A DNA stretch of 37,188 nucleotides from Actinomycetota bacterium (GTDB lineage Bacteria > Actinomycetota > Actinomycetes > Nanopelagicales > Nanopelagicaceae), in contig WLKQ01000007.1 of assembly GCA_009701185.1 (NCBI GenBank), positions 1-37,188 of the forward strand. The letters run 5' to 3'. The first letter of the stretch is position 1; each line of letters starts with the position of its first letter. The notes beneath the pieces were generated by a model that saw nothing but the letters and a program-made list of their open reading frames with translations, made no database searches and was not told the origin of the DNA. A program made the position numbers and the translations under genes. Of the stretch, positions 26,484 through 35,648 are shown piece by piece.

Positions 26484-27449
26484 ATGAATAGGCGTGTCGC
26501 AGCTGGTGGTGCAGTTCTGGCAATTGCCCTGTCACTCTTTGCTGGCAATGCGCGCTCACGTGCTGTGCATGTGGATGGAACCCTGATCTATCACCGCTAC
26601 AGCAGTTATCAAGCCTGGGATGCCACGATGTGGATGATCGATCTGCCAACTGGTGATCTGATGCAAGTGGGAGGCGATTGGACCGGTGTGGTTTCACCCA
26701 TCAACGCGCATTTCTCCGCCGATGGCCAGATGATCACCTTCATGGGCTCACAAGCCGGCCTGCCCGAGAATGAATGGGACGTCTTTGTCTCCCACTGGAA
26801 TGGCACATCGTGGGCCGAGCCGATTAACCTGACCGGCCCCAATAGCGCTCGCGATGAGGATCCTAAGTTTTCCCCCACCAGCTCCACCATTATTTATAAG
26901 CAGGATGGTGTTTTAGTAACAATGAACTCGGATGGCAGCGATAAAAAATATTTGACTCAGGGTAAATCCGAATCCTCGATGCCCTACTTTGCAACAAATG
27001 GCAAGGATTATCTCTTTGAACGCAGCGGCGATATCTATGTCTCGCGCGGTGGCATTGAGACAAAAATGTATGCCGGTGATGGGCAATCCTCGTACTACCC
27101 CATTGGGATGGATGCGACCAGTTTTCTCTATACCCGCGTACAAAGTGCACGACATGATGCAATCATGAAGGGTTTCTACAGCGGCAAAGCTTCGGAGCGA
27201 TATTTCTTTAACTCCACTGACTGGGATACCTCGGATTCATATCCCTATCTCGATGGCTCCAGGTACATCTTTTACGTAACCGGTGATTACCTCATCCCTC
27301 ACGGGGGATACAACCTGGCCTTTGCCGACCTGAAAACTAAGAAACGCTATGACATCGATGAATACTTTAGAAAAAAACGCACCACCGATATAAATACAGA
27401 TACCCAAGAGTTAGGCCCTGCATGGAGCCTGGCGCGATTTAGGCATTAG
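26484..27449 (+). CDS. Secreted PD40/TolB-like beta-propeller hypothetical protein
   Basis: N-terminal hydrophobic segment. Repeated INAHFSADGQMITFMGS, DPKFSPTSSTIIYKQDG, MPYFATNGKDYLFER blades. GAGGGGGGAG upstream of ATG. Confidence 0.75.
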   Translation: MNRRVAAGGAVLAIALSLFAGNARSRAVHVDGTLIYHRYSSYQAWDATMWMIDLPTGDLMQVGGDWTGVVSPINAHFSADGQMITFMGSQAGLPENEWDVFVSHWNGTSWAEPINLTGPNSARDEDPKFSPTSSTIIYKQDGVLVTMNSDGSDKKYLTQGKSESSMPYFATNGKDYLFERSGDIYVSRGGIETKMYAGDGQSSYYPIGMDATSFLYTRVQSARHDAIMKGFYSGKASERYFFNSTDWDTSDSYPYLDGSRYIFYVTGDYLIPHGGYNLAFADLKTKKRYDIDEYFRKKRTTDINTDTQELGPAWSLARFRH

Positions 27450-27521
27450 CGGGTAGTTAAATTCCACTCATGTGGCTATTGTTCGACTCTTATCACCAGA
27501 TATGAGGGGTACACAGCAGTC

Positions 27522-28487
27522 ATGAGCCAACCCGCATATGCCGCTGCGCAAAGTGTCACGGGGCGCTCGCCATCTCGAATGGCATGGGAGCGCATTAAGA
27601 AGGATAGAACCGCAAAGGTTTCTGGCTCAGTCATTCTCATTTTTATTGCCCTTGCCATCCTTGCACCTATTTTTACGTGGATTATCCATTCCAGCCCCGA
27701 TGCCTTTCACACAGAGACCTTGAACCAAGAGTTTGGCACGCAGCCGCTTGGAAAACTTGGGGGAGTATCTGGAGCTCACTGGTTTGGAGTTGAGCCCCGC
27801 ACTGGGCGAGATATTTTCTTACGCTTTGTTTTTGGTGCTCGAACATCGCTCATAATTGCGCTCTCGGCGACAGTGTTGGCAACAATTTTGGGTGTTGTCA
27901 TCGGATTAGTTTCTGGTTTCTTTGGTGGCAAAACCGATCTCGTTCTTTCTCGCACCATGGAAATTGTTTTGTCATTCCCATCGATTTTATTCGCACTTGC
28001 TGTCATGCCCGTTCTTGAAAGTGTTTTTCAAGGATGGGGTTTGCCGCAAGGAAATGGAACTCGAATCACCGTCATGATTTTTATTTTGGCGATGTTTGGT
28101 TGGCCATACATCGGAAGAATCGTGCGCGGCCAAGTAATCTCTTTACGAGAGCGCGAATTTATTGAAGCTGCACGCGCATTAGGAGCATCACGCACACACC
28201 TTATCTTTCGCGAAATTCTGCCAAATCTTTGGGCGCCAATCTTGGTAACAGTTGCGCTCAACATTCCAACGTACATTACGGCTGAAGCAGCGCTAACGTT
28301 TTTAGGTGCAGGAGTAATAGATCCAACCTCAGACTGGGGCGCGATGTTGTTAGCATCAGTTCCGTTTTATTCTGTAGATCCAATGTTTACATTTATTCCA
28401 GGCTTTGCACTATTTATGTTAGTGCTGTCATTTAGTTTGCTCGGTGACAGTATTCGAGATGCCCTCGACCCACGGAGTTCCCGATAG
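27522..28487 (+). CDS. Peptide/nickel-type ABC transporter permease (DppC-like)
   Basis: FGVEPRTGRDIFLRFVFGARTSLIIAL; REREFIEAARALGASRTHLIFREILPNLWAPILV. Confidence 0.94.
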   Translation: MSQPAYAAAQSVTGRSPSRMAWERIKKDRTAKVSGSVILIFIALAILAPIFTWIIHSSPDAFHTETLNQEFGTQPLGKLGGVSGAHWFGVEPRTGRDIFLRFVFGARTSLIIALSATVLATILGVVIGLVSGFFGGKTDLVLSRTMEIVLSFPSILFALAVMPVLESVFQGWGLPQGNGTRITVMIFILAMFGWPYIGRIVRGQVISLREREFIEAARALGASRTHLIFREILPNLWAPILVTVALNIPTYITAEAALTFLGAGVIDPTSDWGAMLLASVPFYSVDPMFTFIPGFALFMLVLSFSLLGDSIRDALDPRSSR

Positions 28488-28504
28488 AACATATGACTAT
28501 CGGG
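28480..28504. repeat. 8-bp inverted repeat spanning the permease stop codon, upstream of the SBP gene
   Basis: CCCGATAG - AACATATGA - CTATCGGG. Confidence 0.55.
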
Positions 28505-28536
28505 CTACATAGCAATACCTATTAGGAAGGGTTCAA

Positions 28537-30261
28537 ATGAAACTAAAGCGCAAAGTAATTGCGGTAGTTGGAGTGCTTGCACTGAGTACTACTGCAGTTG
28601 CATTTATTAACCCAGCTTCTGCTGCAACTCCTGCCTCATGGATCGGTCCCGTACCGGCTCAAGCAGGCGCAGTCAAAGGTGGAACAGTCACAATTATTAA
28701 CCAAGGCGATTTTGAGCACCTTGACCCAGCACGAAATTATGTTGGAGGTACTCTAGATTTCTATCGCCTATTCGTTCGTACGCTTACATCTGTACGCACA
28801 GTTAAAGGCGTAACTGAACTGGTTCCAGATCTTGCTGAAGATCTAGGAACAACTAAAGATGGCGGACAGACGTGGACTTTCAAGTTGCGTACCGGCATCC
28901 AGTATGAAGATGGTTCACTTGTTACATGTGAAGATATCAAGTACGGCGTAGCGCGCTCATACGAAGATGGAACACTTGATGGCGGACCAACATATGCACA
29001 GGATCTTCTAGTTAATAACAATGCTTACAAGGGTCCATACACGACTCCAACTAAAGATCTTGAAAGTGCTGTGTGCTCGAATAATGGCACTGCAATCACT
29101 TTCCACTTAGCAAATAAGGTTCCTTACTTTGCTTATGTGACTTCTTACGGTGCGTTTTCTCCAGTTCCACAAGAGAAAGACACTAAGCAGAACTACGACC
29201 TTCGTCCTGTCTCAACCGGTCCTTACAAGATTGAGTCATACGATCGTGGCAAGCAGCTCACTTTGGTGCGAAATAAGTACTGGGATCCAACAACAGATCC
29301 AATCCGTTGGAACTACCCAGATAAGTTTGTAGCTAAGTTTGGTGGAGATCAGAATGTTATTGAAAACACTCTAATTTCAGATTCAGGCGAAGCTAAGACT
29401 TCACTTTCTATGGACACTAACATCGTTACAAACCTTCAAAAGGTTTCTAAGGATGCTAAGTACAAGTCTCGTTTCTTCCCAATTGCATCACCATATGCAC
29501 GTTATTACACAATTAACGTTGATACCGTTAAAGATGTAAACGTTCGTAAGGCAATTCAGTGTGCATTTGACTTCAAGCAGATTTTGATCGCTGCTGGTGG
29601 AACGGCTGTTGGAACAATTTCTCCAACTACTATTCCTTCAAATGTTAAGGGTGCATATCGCAACTTCACTGTGTGCGATCGTGATGTAGCAAAGCACCCA
29701 GAAGCTCAAGTTGCTGCAGCTAAAGCATATTTAGCTAAGGCCAAGACTAAGAAGACCAACCTCATACTCGCCTACCGCGATAAGGGTGTTGAGCCACAAC
29801 GTGCCGCAGCTCTACAACAAGAGCTTGAGGCCGTTGGTTTCACCGTGACTATGTCGAAGTATCCAAAAGCTGGGTTCTACTCACAGGTCAGCAAGCGTGG
29901 AATTCCTAATGAGCCAGATATTGTCCAAGCTTCTTGGGCATATGACTGGGCAGCAGCTTCTGGAATTGTCTATGCATTATTTGATGGTCGAACAATGACC
30001 TCAACTGATTCACGACAAAACTACAGCCGCGCTAACTTCAAGGATTTAACTGCACTGTTTATCAAGGCAGATAAGTCACCAACTGCTGTTCAGGAGAAAA
30101 TCCTGGGCGATATTGAGCAAGATCTTGTTCAAGTTAAGGCAGCGCACTTAAACGTTTACTTCGAGAACTCTGCGTTTATGGGAGGCTCAAAGCTAGGCGG
30201 CCTACAGCTAGATGGTGGATTCTCTACCCTCAGCCCACTAGGTGCTTGGGTTAAGAAGTAA
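28537..30261 (+). CDS. Peptide-type ABC transporter substrate-binding protein (SBP family 5)
   Basis: Sec signal MKLKRKVIAVVGVLALSTTAVAFINPASA; GGTVTIINQGDFEHLDPARNY, LAEDLGTTKDGGQTWTFKLRTGIQYEDGSLVTCEDIKYGVAR. AGGAAGGG upstream. Confidence 0.95.
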   Translation: MKLKRKVIAVVGVLALSTTAVAFINPASAATPASWIGPVPAQAGAVKGGTVTIINQGDFEHLDPARNYVGGTLDFYRLFVRTLTSVRTVKGVTELVPDLAEDLGTTKDGGQTWTFKLRTGIQYEDGSLVTCEDIKYGVARSYEDGTLDGGPTYAQDLLVNNNAYKGPYTTPTKDLESAVCSNNGTAITFHLANKVPYFAYVTSYGAFSPVPQEKDTKQNYDLRPVSTGPYKIESYDRGKQLTLVRNKYWDPTTDPIRWNYPDKFVAKFGGDQNVIENTLISDSGEAKTSLSMDTNIVTNLQKVSKDAKYKSRFFPIASPYARYYTINVDTVKDVNVRKAIQCAFDFKQILIAAGGTAVGTISPTTIPSNVKGAYRNFTVCDRDVAKHPEAQVAAAKAYLAKAKTKKTNLILAYRDKGVEPQRAAALQQELEAVGFTVTMSKYPKAGFYSQVSKRGIPNEPDIVQASWAYDWAAASGIVYALFDGRTMTSTDSRQNYSRANFKDLTALFIKADKSPTAVQEKILGDIEQDLVQVKAAHLNVYFENSAFMGGSKLGGLQLDGGFSTLSPLGAWVKK

Positions 30262-30274
30262 GTAAATAATAGTG

Positions 30275-30306
30275 ACGAGTGGTGACACGAAAGTGTCACC
30301 ACTCGT
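30275..30306. repeat. Perfect 14-bp stem with a GAAA tetraloop in the SBP-permease intergenic gap
   Basis: ACGAGTGGTGACAC-GAAA-GTGTCACCACTCGT, followed by TAATTTAAAC rather than a U-tract. Confidence 0.93.
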
Positions 30307-30340
30307 TAATTTAAACTTAATTGAAAGAGGGCATTAAAAA

Positions 30341-31333
30341 ATGTTTAGTTATTTGCTGCGGCGCTTGGTCAGCGGAACCGTTGTCCTCGGAATCGTCTCA
30401 GCAATTGTCTTTGGAATATTTTTTATTCTGCCCGCAGATCCTGCACGTTTATCCTGTGGCAAAACCTGCTCAGAAGAGTTAATCGTAAAAATTCGTCACA
30501 CGTTAGAGTTAGATCAGACGCTTCCAGTTCAATACGGGCGATTTATTAAGGGAATATTTGTAGGTCGCACATATCTCAAAGGCACTCCAGCGGAGTTGAA
30601 CTGCACCGCTCCTTGTTTGGGATATTCATTTCAAACAGATCAACCCGTTACGGCGCTACTTAAGGACAGATTGCCAGCAACTGCATCCATCGCATTTGGC
30701 GCCTCTATTTTGTGGTTATTGATTGGCCTATCCAGCGGAATCGTTTCTGCTCTGCGCAGGGGAACATGGATAGATAAATTTTCCCAAGGCGTAGCTCTAG
30801 GTGCAGCATCACTTCAGATCTACTTTGTTGGTTTAGTGCTGCAATTTATTTTTGTAAATAAATTAGCGTGGTTGCCAGCCCCCGGATATTCATCTCCGCT
30901 TCATTATCCAGTGGATTGGGTAAAGCAGATGGCGCTGCCCTGGATCACTTTGGCTTTCTTGCTTTCAGCCATTTATTCACGTCTAACGCGCGCTGGCATG
31001 ATCGAAATTATGGGTGAAGATTATGTGCGCACCGCTCGAGCTAAAGGTTTAAGTAATAGAACCATCAACATGAAACATGTTCTTCGCGGAGCGATTACCC
31101 CAATTGTTACCGTTTTCGGCTTAGATCTTGGCGGCTTATTGGGCGGAGCAGTAATTACTGAGTATGTATTTAATATTCCAGGACTGGGAAAGCTTTCAAC
31201 TGACGCTGTTGCGAACTTAGATTTGCCAGTTATCACGGGAACTGTAATTTTCTCGGCGGTATTTATCATTGTCGCAAATATCTTGGTCGATTTACTGTAT
31301 GCAGTTCTAGATCCAAAGGTGCGAATCCAATGA
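30341..31333 (+). CDS. Peptide/nickel-type ABC transporter permease (DppB-like)
   Basis: FSYLLRRLVSGTVVLGIVSAIVF; EDYVRTARAKGLSNRTINMKHVLRGAITPIVTVFGLDLGGLLGGAVITEYVFNIPGLG. Confidence 0.95.
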   Translation: MFSYLLRRLVSGTVVLGIVSAIVFGIFFILPADPARLSCGKTCSEELIVKIRHTLELDQTLPVQYGRFIKGIFVGRTYLKGTPAELNCTAPCLGYSFQTDQPVTALLKDRLPATASIAFGASILWLLIGLSSGIVSALRRGTWIDKFSQGVALGAASLQIYFVGLVLQFIFVNKLAWLPAPGYSSPLHYPVDWVKQMALPWITLAFLLSAIYSRLTRAGMIEIMGEDYVRTARAKGLSNRTINMKHVLRGAITPIVTVFGLDLGGLLGGAVITEYVFNIPGLGKLSTDAVANLDLPVITGTVIFSAVFIIVANILVDLLYAVLDPKVRIQ

Positions 31334-32355
31334 GCGCATTCTTAGAAGTTAAAGACCTCTGCGTTAGCTTTCCTACAGAAGACGGAGTTGTACGAGCTGT
31401 AGATAATCTCTCTTTCACCCTAGAAAAAGGTAAAACTCTAGGCATAGTTGGTGAATCTGGTTCTGGTAAGTCAGTGACTAGTCTTGCAATTTTAGGTTTG
31501 CATAAAGGCTCTAGCGCCCACGTTACTGGCGAAATTCTCATTGATGGCCAGGATATAAATGCCATGGCTGAGAATGAAGTCCAATCACTGCGTGGAAACT
31601 TGATGTCTATGATTTTCCAAGACGCACTTGCTGCTTTGCACCCTTATTACACAGTGGGTAATCAAATTGAAGAGGCATACCTTGTACATAACAAGGTTTC
31701 AAAGGCCGTAGCTAAAAAACGTGCAATCGAAATGTTAGATCGAGTTGGAATCCCAGATCCTCATAAGCGCGTAGATGACTACCCACACCAATTTTCTGGC
31801 GGTATGCGCCAACGCGCAATGATTGCCATGGCTCTGTCCTGTAATCCATCGCTTCTGATTGCCGATGAGCCAACAACTGCGCTCGATGTGACGGTCCAAG
31901 CCCAGATTATTGATTTATTGCGCGACCTGCAGAAAGAGTTCAACACCGCAATCATCCTTATTACACATGATTTAGGCGTGGTGTCTGAGACTGCCGATGA
32001 TATTTTGTTGATGTATGCGGGCAAAGAGATTGAATTCGGCACTGTTCGTGAGATTCTTCAAAAGCCACACCACCCATATGCGTGGGGGCTTTTGTCATCT
32101 ATTCCGAGGTTAACTGGAAATCCAGATAAGGCTTTAGCGGCAATCCCTGGAACACCACCATCTTTAATTTCCGTTCCTTCCGGATGTGCTTTTCACCCAC
32201 GCTGTAGCTATGTTTCCAGAGTCGGACAGGCTTGTTCCGCATCGATTCCAGAGTTAGCTCCGACTTCTGCAGGTGCTCATCACTTAGTGCGTTGTCATCT
32301 AGATTCAACTATCCGTGAAAATATTTTCAACTCTGAAGTGGCGCCAAACCTATGA
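31330..32355 (+). CDS. Peptide-type ABC transporter ATP-binding protein (DppD-like)
   Basis: GESGSGKS, FSGGMRQRAMIAMAL, LLIADEPTTALD, and the C-terminal oligopeptide-transporter Cys region CAFHPRCSYV. Confidence 0.95.
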   Translation: MSAFLEVKDLCVSFPTEDGVVRAVDNLSFTLEKGKTLGIVGESGSGKSVTSLAILGLHKGSSAHVTGEILIDGQDINAMAENEVQSLRGNLMSMIFQDALAALHPYYTVGNQIEEAYLVHNKVSKAVAKKRAIEMLDRVGIPDPHKRVDDYPHQFSGGMRQRAMIAMALSCNPSLLIADEPTTALDVTVQAQIIDLLRDLQKEFNTAIILITHDLGVVSETADDILLMYAGKEIEFGTVREILQKPHHPYAWGLLSSIPRLTGNPDKALAAIPGTPPSLISVPSGCAFHPRCSYVSRVGQACSASIPELAPTSAGAHHLVRCHLDSTIRENIFNSEVAPNL

Positions 32356-33320
32356 CCAGCATCCTAAAAGTTGAGGGATTAACCAAACATTTCCCTGGTA
32401 GCAAGCACTCACTATTTGGTAAGCGAGATTTGATTCAAGCCGTTGATGGACTTTCTTTTGACGTTGCTGCCGGTGAAGCTATTGGCTTGGTTGGTGAATC
32501 TGGCTGCGGTAAGTCAACGACGGGACGTTTGATTACTCGTCTTTTAGAGCCAACTGCCGGGAAAATCGAGTTTAATGGAATTGATATTACGCACTTATCA
32601 AATGCACAAATGCGTCCGATTCGTGAAGATCTACAGATTATCTTTCAAGATCCTTATGCATCACTGAATCCCCGTCATACTGTGGGAACTATCGTTGCTT
32701 CACCTTTTCGCATCGGCGGAATCACGCCAGAAGGCGGCGTAAAAAAGCGAGTCCAAGAGTTACTGGAGATTGTTGGCTTAAATCCTGAGCACTACAACCG
32801 ATACCCACATGAATTTTCTGGGGGACAGCGTCAACGAATTGGAATCGCTCGCGCCCTAGCCCTTCGTCCGAAATTAATCGTTGCTGATGAACCTGTTTCA
32901 GCGCTGGATGTCTCGATTCAAGCGCAAGTTATTAATCTATTGAAGGATTTGCAGACTCAATTTGATATTGCTTTTATTTTCATCGCACACGATCTTGCAG
33001 TCGTACGCCATTTTGCTCAACGGGTTGCAGTTATGTACTTAGGTGACATAGTTGAGATTGCCGATAGAGATACTCTCTACAGCAAACCTAAGCACCCGTA
33101 CACGAAGGCTTTACTTTCTGCAGTCCCAGAAGTAGATCCAGATGCGATTGGTTCCCGCGAAAGAATACGTTTAACTGGCGATGTTCCTAATCCCATTAAT
33201 CCACCTTCTGGATGCCGATTCAGAACTCGTTGCTGGAAAGCCCAAGATATATGCGCAACTAGTCGACCACAGTTATTGCAGATAGGTAGTTCGCAAGTAG
33301 CTTGTCATTTTCCGGAGTAA
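32352..33320 (+). CDS. Peptide-type ABC transporter ATP-binding protein (DppF-like)
   Basis: GESGCGKST, FSGGQRQRIGIARAL, LIVADEPVSALD, PSGCRFRTRCWKA. Confidence 0.95.
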   Translation: MTSILKVEGLTKHFPGSKHSLFGKRDLIQAVDGLSFDVAAGEAIGLVGESGCGKSTTGRLITRLLEPTAGKIEFNGIDITHLSNAQMRPIREDLQIIFQDPYASLNPRHTVGTIVASPFRIGGITPEGGVKKRVQELLEIVGLNPEHYNRYPHEFSGGQRQRIGIARALALRPKLIVADEPVSALDVSIQAQVINLLKDLQTQFDIAFIFIAHDLAVVRHFAQRVAVMYLGDIVEIADRDTLYSKPKHPYTKALLSAVPEVDPDAIGSRERIRLTGDVPNPINPPSGCRFRTRCWKAQDICATSRPQLLQIGSSQVACHFPE

Positions 33321-33323
33321 AGA

Positions 33324-33950
33324 ATGAAAATCTTAACTATCAATATTTCCTCACGCATAGTTGAGGGTGAGTGGACTGGCGATGAAGCCAAGTCCGGCAT
33401 TGATAAGCGACCAGTTGCCGGTCCCATACAGTTGAAGAACGATCAAGTTGGCGATGACATTATTTCCGATCGCACACACCATGGTGGCTATGACAAAGCT
33501 GCATACGCTTATGCACGTGAAGATGCTGACTGGTGGGAAAATAATTTAGGGATATCCATTAGCAACGGTCGTTTTGGTGAAAATTTAACCACCAGCGGTA
33601 TAGATGTTAACCAAGCACGCGTTGGTGAGCGATGGAGTATTGGCTCTGCGATTGTAGAAGTCTCACAACCGCGAATTCCCTGTCGCGTATTTGCCGGATT
33701 CTGGAACCGTCCAACTCTGATTAAGGAGTTCATGGAGGCCGGTAAACCTGGAACGTATTTGCGCATTATTCAAGAGGGTGAAATTACTGCTGGGGATTCA
33801 ATTACAGTAATTCATGTTCCAGAACATTCAATTACGATTGCCGATTTATATGCAGCCAAAAATGGTGATCGCACAAAGATTCACGAAATAGCTGCCGTGC
33901 AAGAACTATCTGCCGAATATAAAGAATGGGCACAGAGCCTTTGCAAATAA
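33324..33950 (+). CDS. MOSC domain-containing protein (YiiM-like)
   Basis: GDEAKSGIDKRPV, DRTHHGGYDKAAYAYAREDADWWE, GRFGENLTTSGID, QPRIPCRVFAGFW. Confidence 0.9.
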   Translation: MKILTINISSRIVEGEWTGDEAKSGIDKRPVAGPIQLKNDQVGDDIISDRTHHGGYDKAAYAYAREDADWWENNLGISISNGRFGENLTTSGIDVNQARVGERWSIGSAIVEVSQPRIPCRVFAGFWNRPTLIKEFMEAGKPGTYLRIIQEGEITAGDSITVIHVPEHSITIADLYAAKNGDRTKIHEIAAVQELSAEYKEWAQSLCK

Positions 33951-33976
33951 GGCTTTTCAGGCCAATCCAGTGCCGA

Positions 33977-33982
33977 TAGTCT
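33977..33982 (+). promoter_or_regulatory. Candidate -10 box (TAGTCT), 7 nt before the hutU ATG
   Basis: TAGTCT-TGCCCGT-ATG. Confidence 0.45.
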
Positions 33983-33989
33983 TGCCCGT

Positions 33990-35645
33990 ATGACTTCACG
34001 TGTATTGCACGCTGCAACAGGTGCAAATTTGACCGCAAAAGGCTGGGCTCAAGAAGCTGCGATTCGTATGCTGCACAACAATTTAGATCCAGCTGTAGCC
34101 GAACATCCAGAAAATTTGGTTGTCTACGGCGGCACCGGCAAAGCTGCTCGTAACTGGCCGTCATTTGATGCAATTGTAAAGAGCTTAACAAATCTAAAAG
34201 ATGATGAAACATTATTAGTGCAATCAGGTAAACCTGTTGGTGTTTTTCAAACGCATGAATGGGCACCACGAGTTTTAATTGCAAACTCTAATCTAGTTGG
34301 GGACTGGGCAAACTGGCCAGAGTTTCGTCGCTTAGAGCATTTAGGATTAACGATGTATGGCCAAATGACTGCCGGTTCATGGATCTATATCGGCACACAG
34401 GGAATTTTGCAGGGCACATATGAAACTTTTGCGGCAGTTGCACAAAAACGTTTTAATGGCACTTTGCAAGGAACGCTGACTCTTACAGGTGGTTGCGGAG
34501 GTATGGGTGGAGCACAACCTTTAGCTGTGACCATGAATGGTGGTGTATGTCTAATTATTGATATTGATAAATCGCGTTTAGAAAAGCGAATTGAAACACG
34601 TTATCTAGATGAGATCGCCGATAGTGTTGACGATGCAGTTGAGCGTGTACTTAAAGCTAAGTCTTTAGGTATCCCACTTTCAGTTGGTTTAGTAGGCAAC
34701 GCTGCCGAGCTTTTCCCGCGGCTTTTATCAATGGATGTTCCTATAGATATTGTTACTGATCAGACTTCAGCGCACGATCCATTTTCATATGTGCCAGTTG
34801 GTGTTGATGTTCATACTGCGGCACAGATGGCTAAAGATGATCCAGAGGATTTCACTAAACGTTCTCAAGCATCTATGGCTCAACATGTTGAAGCCATGGT
34901 GGGCTTTATGGATAAAGGCGCTGAAGTATTTGATTATGGAAATTCGATTCGCGATGAAGCCCGCCAAGGTGGCTATTCACGCGCTTTCGCCTTCCCTGGC
35001 TTCGTTCCGGCCTATATTCGCCCACTTTTCTGCGAAGGAAAAGGCCCATTCCGCTGGGTGGCACTCTCTGGTGATCCTAAAGATATTTACCGCACGGATA
35101 AGGCCGTACTTGATTTATTCCCAGAGAATGAAGGTCTGCATCGTTGGATAACGATGGCGCAAGAAAAAGTCGCTTTTCAAGGTCTGCCTGCGCGAATCTG
35201 TTGGTTGGGGTATGGCGAACGCGATAAAGCAGGGTTAGCGTTCAATGATTTAGTAGCTCGTGGTGAAGTATCGGCACCGATTGTTATTGGCCGCGATCAT
35301 TTAGATTGTGGATCCGTTGCATCGCCCTATCGTGAGACCGAAGCGATGATTGATGGATCAGATGCGATTGCTGACTGGCCGTTATTAAACGCAATGGTCA
35401 ATATTTCATCAGGTGCATCATGGGTGTCGATTCATCATGGTGGTGGCGTTGGTATGGGTCGCTCAATTCACGCCGGTCAAGTTTCAGTCGCTGATGGTAC
35501 AAAGTTAGCTGCGCAAAAGTTAGCGCGCGTACTTACAAATGATCCAGGCATGGGAGTCATTCGCCATGCCGATGCTGGTTATGATGTAGCTGTCAACACC
35601 GCACGAGAGCGCCATGTGCATGTTCCGATGTTAGATATTGAATAG
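33990..35645 (+). CDS. hutU: Urocanate hydratase
   Basis: [75 protein letters not shown]. Confidence 0.98.
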   Translation: MTSRVLHAATGANLTAKGWAQEAAIRMLHNNLDPAVAEHPENLVVYGGTGKAARNWPSFDAIVKSLTNLKDDETLLVQSGKPVGVFQTHEWAPRVLIANSNLVGDWANWPEFRRLEHLGLTMYGQMTAGSWIYIGTQGILQGTYETFAAVAQKRFNGTLQGTLTLTGGCGGMGGAQPLAVTMNGGVCLIIDIDKSRLEKRIETRYLDEIADSVDDAVERVLKAKSLGIPLSVGLVGNAAELFPRLLSMDVPIDIVTDQTSAHDPFSYVPVGVDVHTAAQMAKDDPEDFTKRSQASMAQHVEAMVGFMDKGAEVFDYGNSIRDEARQGGYSRAFAFPGFVPAYIRPLFCEGKGPFRWVALSGDPKDIYRTDKAVLDLFPENEGLHRWITMAQEKVAFQGLPARICWLGYGERDKAGLAFNDLVARGEVSAPIVIGRDHLDCGSVASPYRETEAMIDGSDAIADWPLLNAMVNISSGASWVSIHHGGGVGMGRSIHAGQVSVADGTKLAAQKLARVLTNDPGMGVIRHADAGYDVAVNTARERHVHVPMLDIE

Positions 35646-35648
35646 ATC

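Noticed and set aside
30275-30306. Interpretation of the hairpin as an intrinsic terminator ending the operon
   Set aside because: No U-tract follows, and a same-operon permease with an SD starts 35 nt later; stabiliser or partial attenuator is more likely.
33832-34284. 150-aa minus-strand ORF across MOSC and hutU
   Set aside because: Antisense to strongly conserved hutU coding sequence; no recognisable motif.
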